In this document: positions 61,179 through 64,000 of the stretch, one piece after another | Numbering within the stretch: the stretch's first letter is position 1 | Layout: every line of letters starts with the position of its first letter | NCBI GenBank assembly: GCA_009691845.1 | Contig: SIAJ01000010.1 | Span: 41,361-105,360 of the forward strand | DNA: 64,000 nucleotides | Direction of reading: 5' to 3' | Source: Gemmataceae bacterium | GTDB lineage: Bacteria; Planctomycetota; Planctomycetia; Gemmatales; Gemmataceae | The notes under the pieces: generated by a model | The model's input: the letters and a program-made list of their open reading frames with translations, nothing else | The model's database searches: none | Told to the model about the DNA's origin: nothing | Translations under genes and position numbers: made by a program

Positions 61179-61204
61179 AGCCCACGGACGGCCGTCCGTG
61201 GGCT
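61179..61204. terminator. Perfect palindrome after leuD
   Basis: AGCCCACGGACGG and CCGTCCGTGGGCT are exact reverse complements with no loop bases, eight bases after the leuD stop. It shares its core with the hairpins at 43581 and 8973. Confidence 0.75.
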
Positions 61205-61246
61205 CTACTGTGTATAATCTCTAGTCACCCTAGAGGCTATTTGCAC

Positions 61247-62236
61247 ATGCCGATCGACTGGTCCCCGTTCGTTGAGTTTGTCAACTCGCATCAACGCTTC
61301 TTGATCATGACTCACGTCCGCCCCGATGGCGACGCTCTCGGCTCCGAGATCGGATTGGCTTGCGCGCTTCGACATCTGGGCAAGTCGGCTCGAGTGGCCA
61401 TCGCGAGCGATCTGGGGCCGCGATACGAATTCGCGAACAGCGAAACGACGCCCATCGAACGCTTTGAAGCTCCGGGGGACGAATTTCGAGATGTGGATGC
61501 GATCATCGTCGTCGATACCGGTACCTGGAATCAGCTTGGCGACTTCGGGCCGTTCATGCGTTCGATGAACTGCGGCAAAGCAGTCATCGACCATCACCAA
61601 ACACAGGACGATCTGGGTGGGATCCGCTTCGTCGACACAAACGCGGAGGCCGCAGGGCGATTGATCTACGACGCGACAGTTGCGCTCGGAGCCCCGATTA
61701 CTGCCGAGGCCGCCAATGCCTTATTTCTCGCGTTGGCCACGGATACCGGATGGTTCCGCCATTCGTCCGTGGTGCCACGAACCTTTGACCTTGCCGAAGA
61801 GTTGGTACGGAAGGGGGCCAAACCTACCCCGCTTTACGATGCGATATTTGGGACCAGCACCCTTGCCCGAATGAGGCTGATCGGCAAGGCCCTCGATCGA
61901 CTGAAGGCCGAGGCCAACGGCAAGATCGTGTACACGGAAATCCACTGGTCCGATTACACAGAGACCGGGGCGATTCCACCAGATACGGAAGATTTGATCA
62001 ACTATCCCCGTGCCGTGTCGGGAGTCGAAATCGCTCTGGTATTCATCGAGCAGCGTGACGGAACTACCAAAGTGAGCTTTCGGGCAAAGGAATCGCAAGA
62101 CGTTGGTAAACTCGCCGAGCAATTCGGCGGCGGTGGGCATCGGCTTGCGTCGGGAGCGACAGTGAAGAAGCCGTTGGCGGAAGCGCGTTCTGCCGTCCTT
62201 GCTGCAGCCAAGAGCGCACTTGGCGAAACGGGATGA
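61247..62236 (+). CDS. nrnA: DHH-DHHA1 phosphoesterase (NrnA-like)
   Basis: Cytoplasmic phosphoesterase, 329 residues. Such enzymes degrade short RNA oligonucleotides and pAp. The DHH domain has MTHVRPDGDALGSEIGLA, an aspartate in IIVVDTGTWNQLG and the name-giving VIDHHQT; the DHHA1 domain ends with EQFGGGGHRLASGATV. ATG 61247 is used; AGAGG lies about 11 bases before. The start TTG two codons upstream is unlikely. Confidence 0.93.
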   Translation: MPIDWSPFVEFVNSHQRFLIMTHVRPDGDALGSEIGLACALRHLGKSARVAIASDLGPRYEFANSETTPIERFEAPGDEFRDVDAIIVVDTGTWNQLGDFGPFMRSMNCGKAVIDHHQTQDDLGGIRFVDTNAEAAGRLIYDATVALGAPITAEAANALFLALATDTGWFRHSSVVPRTFDLAEELVRKGAKPTPLYDAIFGTSTLARMRLIGKALDRLKAEANGKIVYTEIHWSDYTETGAIPPDTEDLINYPRAVSGVEIALVFIEQRDGTTKVSFRAKESQDVGKLAEQFGGGGHRLASGATVKKPLAEARSAVLAAAKSALGETG

Positions 62237-62795
62237 GTCGCGGTTGTCTATCTCGCCCCGTTTGCCACGCCTCGTGACTTGCCCAAACCCCGCTTAACAG
62301 AAGTGAACCACTTGGCATACCATGCCGTCCGGATCAGGGGCGTTCTCTAGCCCAACCTCCGCACTTGAGCCCTGCGAATTGACGTAAATCCTAGCGCCGC
62401 AGCGTCGGCCACGTTCGAGCTTTACGCCACGCAGGTCGTCGTCGAACAGACCGGGCTGACGTTCGACGCCCACGAGGCGATCGGCCAAGCTGCGGGCGGC
62501 AAGTTGACCCTGGGCATCGAGTTCGCCGCGTTGAGCGACGGTCTCTTGCCGCCGTGTCGAACCGTGGTGTGCCGCAGATACATGCCGAACTCCCGTGAGA
62601 CCGGCATCATGGTCAGAATCGAGGCGCGATTTCAAGAGGGTAGGTTGGCACGACATCGCGTCTGCAAAAAGGCCTTCGTTGGAAATCAACGACTTGCGTT
62701 CAGGAACCAGGCGAAAATAGTTTCCATTTTGTGCCAAGTGCGGAAGTTGGGTTATCACGTTGCGAACGCCGAGTCATCTTTCACCTGTGAGGCAC
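62237..62795. other. Eroded gap of 559 bases
   Basis: Coding-like codon use is visible on both strands around 62290-62640: on the minus strand 62294-62758 reads ...PDPDGMVCQVVHFC before a stop, and the plus strand has an overlapping open frame. I cannot assign either to a family. It lies just upstream of the decayed ABC ATPase. Confidence 0.35.
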
Positions 62796-63400
62796 ATGCC
62801 AGCCGGGATCGACCTACAGGATGTGCATCTCAAATTCCGCGTCAGGGAGGCCAATCGCCTGTCGCTCAAGGAATACCTGGTCCGCGGGCTGTTTCGTTCC
62901 TCGACGAATCCGGTGATGGACGTACATGCCCTGCGTGGCGTGACCTTGCACGTGACCGATGGAGAACGCCTCGGCATCATCGGCCACAACGGGGCCGGCA
63001 AAAGCACGCTGGTGAAAGTCATCGCGGGAGTTTATTCTCCAACTTCCGGCAAGAGACGCGTTACGGGACGAGTGTGCTCGCTCTTCGACATCATGATCGG
63101 CTTTGAGATGGAAGCGAGCGGCTCGGACAACATTCGCTTCCGCGGCTATCTGCAAGGCGAGACCCCCAGAACGATCCGCGAAAAAATTGACGACATTGCC
63201 GCGTTCAGCTAACTGGGGCGGTTTCTCGACATGCCGCTGAAATAGTATTCGTCCGGCATGTTGGTGCGTCTCGCCTTCTCAATCGCGTCGGCGACCGAGC
63301 CAGAAGTGCTGCTCATCGATGAGGCACTCGGGGCCGGCGACAAGAATTTTCTGGCCAAGGCCAGAGAGCGGATGGCGAGCCTCATGCAGTCGGCCCGGCT
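62796..63400 (+). pseudogene. Decayed ABC exporter ATPase (Wzt/polysaccharide-export type)
   Basis: From ATG 62796 the frame gives a polysaccharide-type exporter ATPase: [16 protein letters not shown], Walker [16 protein letters not shown], and [22 protein letters not shown] at 63210-63212 and TAG at 63243-63245 then interrupt the frame. It otherwise continues as LGRFLDMPLK, YSSGMLVRLAFSIASATEPE (signature region) and VLLIDEALGAGDKNFLAKAR (Walker B). The first stop replaces Glu by one base change (family AFSELG), the second stands before YSSGM. The gene is then truncated and joined to a different protein near 63400. Confidence 0.85.
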
Positions 63401-63580
63401 CAGGGTGCGGATCTCGCACGCCGCATACCTCACGTTGAGCATCCCCACCCGCGTTGACTTCGTGAACATCACGTCCGACGTGGAGGACGCTATCCGCAAG
63501 AGCGGCGTGCGCGAAGGCTTGGTGCTTGTCTGGGTGGCCGGTCTCAAGTGATGCATCTCAACACCACGGCCAGTGCGCAT
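63400..63580 (+). pseudogene. Truncated YjbQ/UPF0047-like fragment
   Basis: In the same frame as the ABC remnant the reading switches to RISHAAYLTLSIPTRVDFVN, ITSDVEDAIRKSGVREGLVL, the start of the YjbQ family (FVNITxxVExAI pattern). A frameshift is needed after about 63540 to reach MHLNTTAS, matching the family MHITAS, and the sequence then ends. The rest of the gene is missing; the ISAs1-type element follows within about 90 bases. Confidence 0.65.
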
Positions 63581-63666
63581 AGTTGGGTAACATAGGGGAC
63601 TTGCGCTCTGGCTCGGCTCCGCTTATCCTTGTCTTATGGAAGACGGTCTGGGCTGCATGAAGACAC

Positions 63667-64000
63667 ATGTTCGCCGGAACGTCTTCCGAACTCAAGAATG
63701 TTCCCGTGGCCAAGCTCGTCGATGTTGAATCCGTTGGTTCCTACTTCCAGTCGCTCTCCGATCCGCGACACACTCGCAATCGCAAACATTTGCTCGGCGA
63801 TGTCATCGTCATTGCGATCTGTGGCATCCTGTGCAATTGCGACGGTCCGACCGCCATCCATCGCTGGGCCGTCAATCGAGCCGACTGGTTGCACACGATC
63901 TTGGCCTTGCCCAACGGCATCCCTTCACGCGACTGCATTCGCCGCGTGCTCATGGCTCTCCAACCTCAAGCGTTCCAACTCTGTTTCCAAAACTGGATTG
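63667..64000 (+). CDS. ISAs1-type transposase, N-terminus (cut by right edge)
   Basis: An open frame from ATG 63667 that runs through the window edge without a stop. It starts MFAGTSSELKNVPVAKLVDV, then ESVGSYFQSLSDPRHTRNRK, HLLGDVIVIAICGILCNCDG, and GIPSRDCIRRVLMALQP, the N-terminal domain of ISAs1 transposases (the DDE part would come later). The left end of the element should lie between about 63580 and 63667; a short GGGACTTGCGC is visible at 63596-63606, but a terminal inverted repeat cannot be defined without the right end. Confidence 0.85.
   Translation, partial: MFAGTSSELKNVPVAKLVDVESVGSYFQSLSDPRHTRNRKHLLGDVIVIAICGILCNCDGPTAIHRWAVNRADWLHTILALPNGIPSRDCIRRVLMALQPQAFQLCFQNWI

Noticed and set aside
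62504..63106. A 200-codon plus-strand frame overlapping the ABC ATPase start
   Set aside because: The ABC frame from 62796 has clear Walker A and coupling motifs; the overlapping frame turns into nonsense composition there.
1..64000. tRNA, rRNA, tmRNA and CRISPR arrays across the window
   Set aside because: I found no stretch with tRNA-type arms and T-loop in the right order and no regularly spaced repeats. A covariance-model scan would be needed to exclude small RNAs.

Overview
The window reads as chromosomal DNA of a planctomycete, most like the Gemmataceae. Markers are an operonic pair of the planctomycete-expanded families (a DUF1501 Tat-exported protein and a DUF1549/DUF1553 cytochrome-type protein with CxxCH motifs), a TIGR03067-type secreted protein, a Ser/Thr kinase with a C-terminal membrane anchor, many small exported proteins of unknown function, and GC-rich coding sequence. 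This placement is inferred from gene families, not from a marker-gene comparison.

Layout. 1-4.3 kb: lexA (cut by the left edge), divergent from trpD, a nucleoside-hydrolase-like gene, two small secreted proteins and a Cys-rich mini-protein. 4.4-9 kb: FHA protein, ICMT-like methyltransferase, a fused enoyl-CoA hydratase/hydroxyacyl-CoA dehydrogenase and a RidA protein. 9-19.5 kb: a long minus-strand housekeeping block (lpxA, rplY, pth, rpsF, ssb, rplI, dnaB, ispF, cysS, ruvC, ruvA, a TIGR03067 protein, ruvB), so replication, translation and Holliday-junction genes are together. 19.6-25.7 kb: small Cys/His protein, membrane-anchored kinase, an unrecognised 1092-residue membrane protein and a VanZ-like gene overlapping its end. 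25.7-27.9 kb: protein-arginine-kinase gene mcsB behind two mcsA paralogues. 28-34.3 kb: an enolase-superfamily protein, then a complete branched-chain amino-acid ABC transporter (livJ-H-M-G-F) with overlapping genes; its LivG ATPase carries an unusual membrane-hairpin-like insertion. 34.3-45.7 kb: dtd, THUMP methyltransferase, two membrane proteins, mobA, an S9 oligopeptidase, a decayed moaD, PfpI, a TIM-barrel protein and spoVR with a partner gene. 46-62 kb: thioredoxin-NHL protein, GT39-type transferase, the DUF1501/DUF1549 pair, GT4 transferase, aspartate aminotransferase, serine hydrolase, a metallopeptidase-like protein, leuD and nrnA. 62.2-64 kb: an eroded end with an ABC-exporter ATPase carrying two in-frame stops, fused to a broken YjbQ-type fragment and followed by an ISAs1-type transposase cut by the right edge.

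Intergenic DNA is unusually structured. Several families of palindromic elements recur: a paired GCACACTCCGTGTGC element, a GCCCACGGACG terminator-like hairpin and a pyrimidine-rich repeat. The last of these appears to have been read into the C-terminus of ispF and the possible N-terminus of mobA. No tRNA, rRNA or CRISPR array was recognised. The best candidates for new biology are the LivG insertion, the 1092-residue protein, the duplicated McsA module and the repeat-derived protein ends; none is a clear-cut new defence or mobile system.
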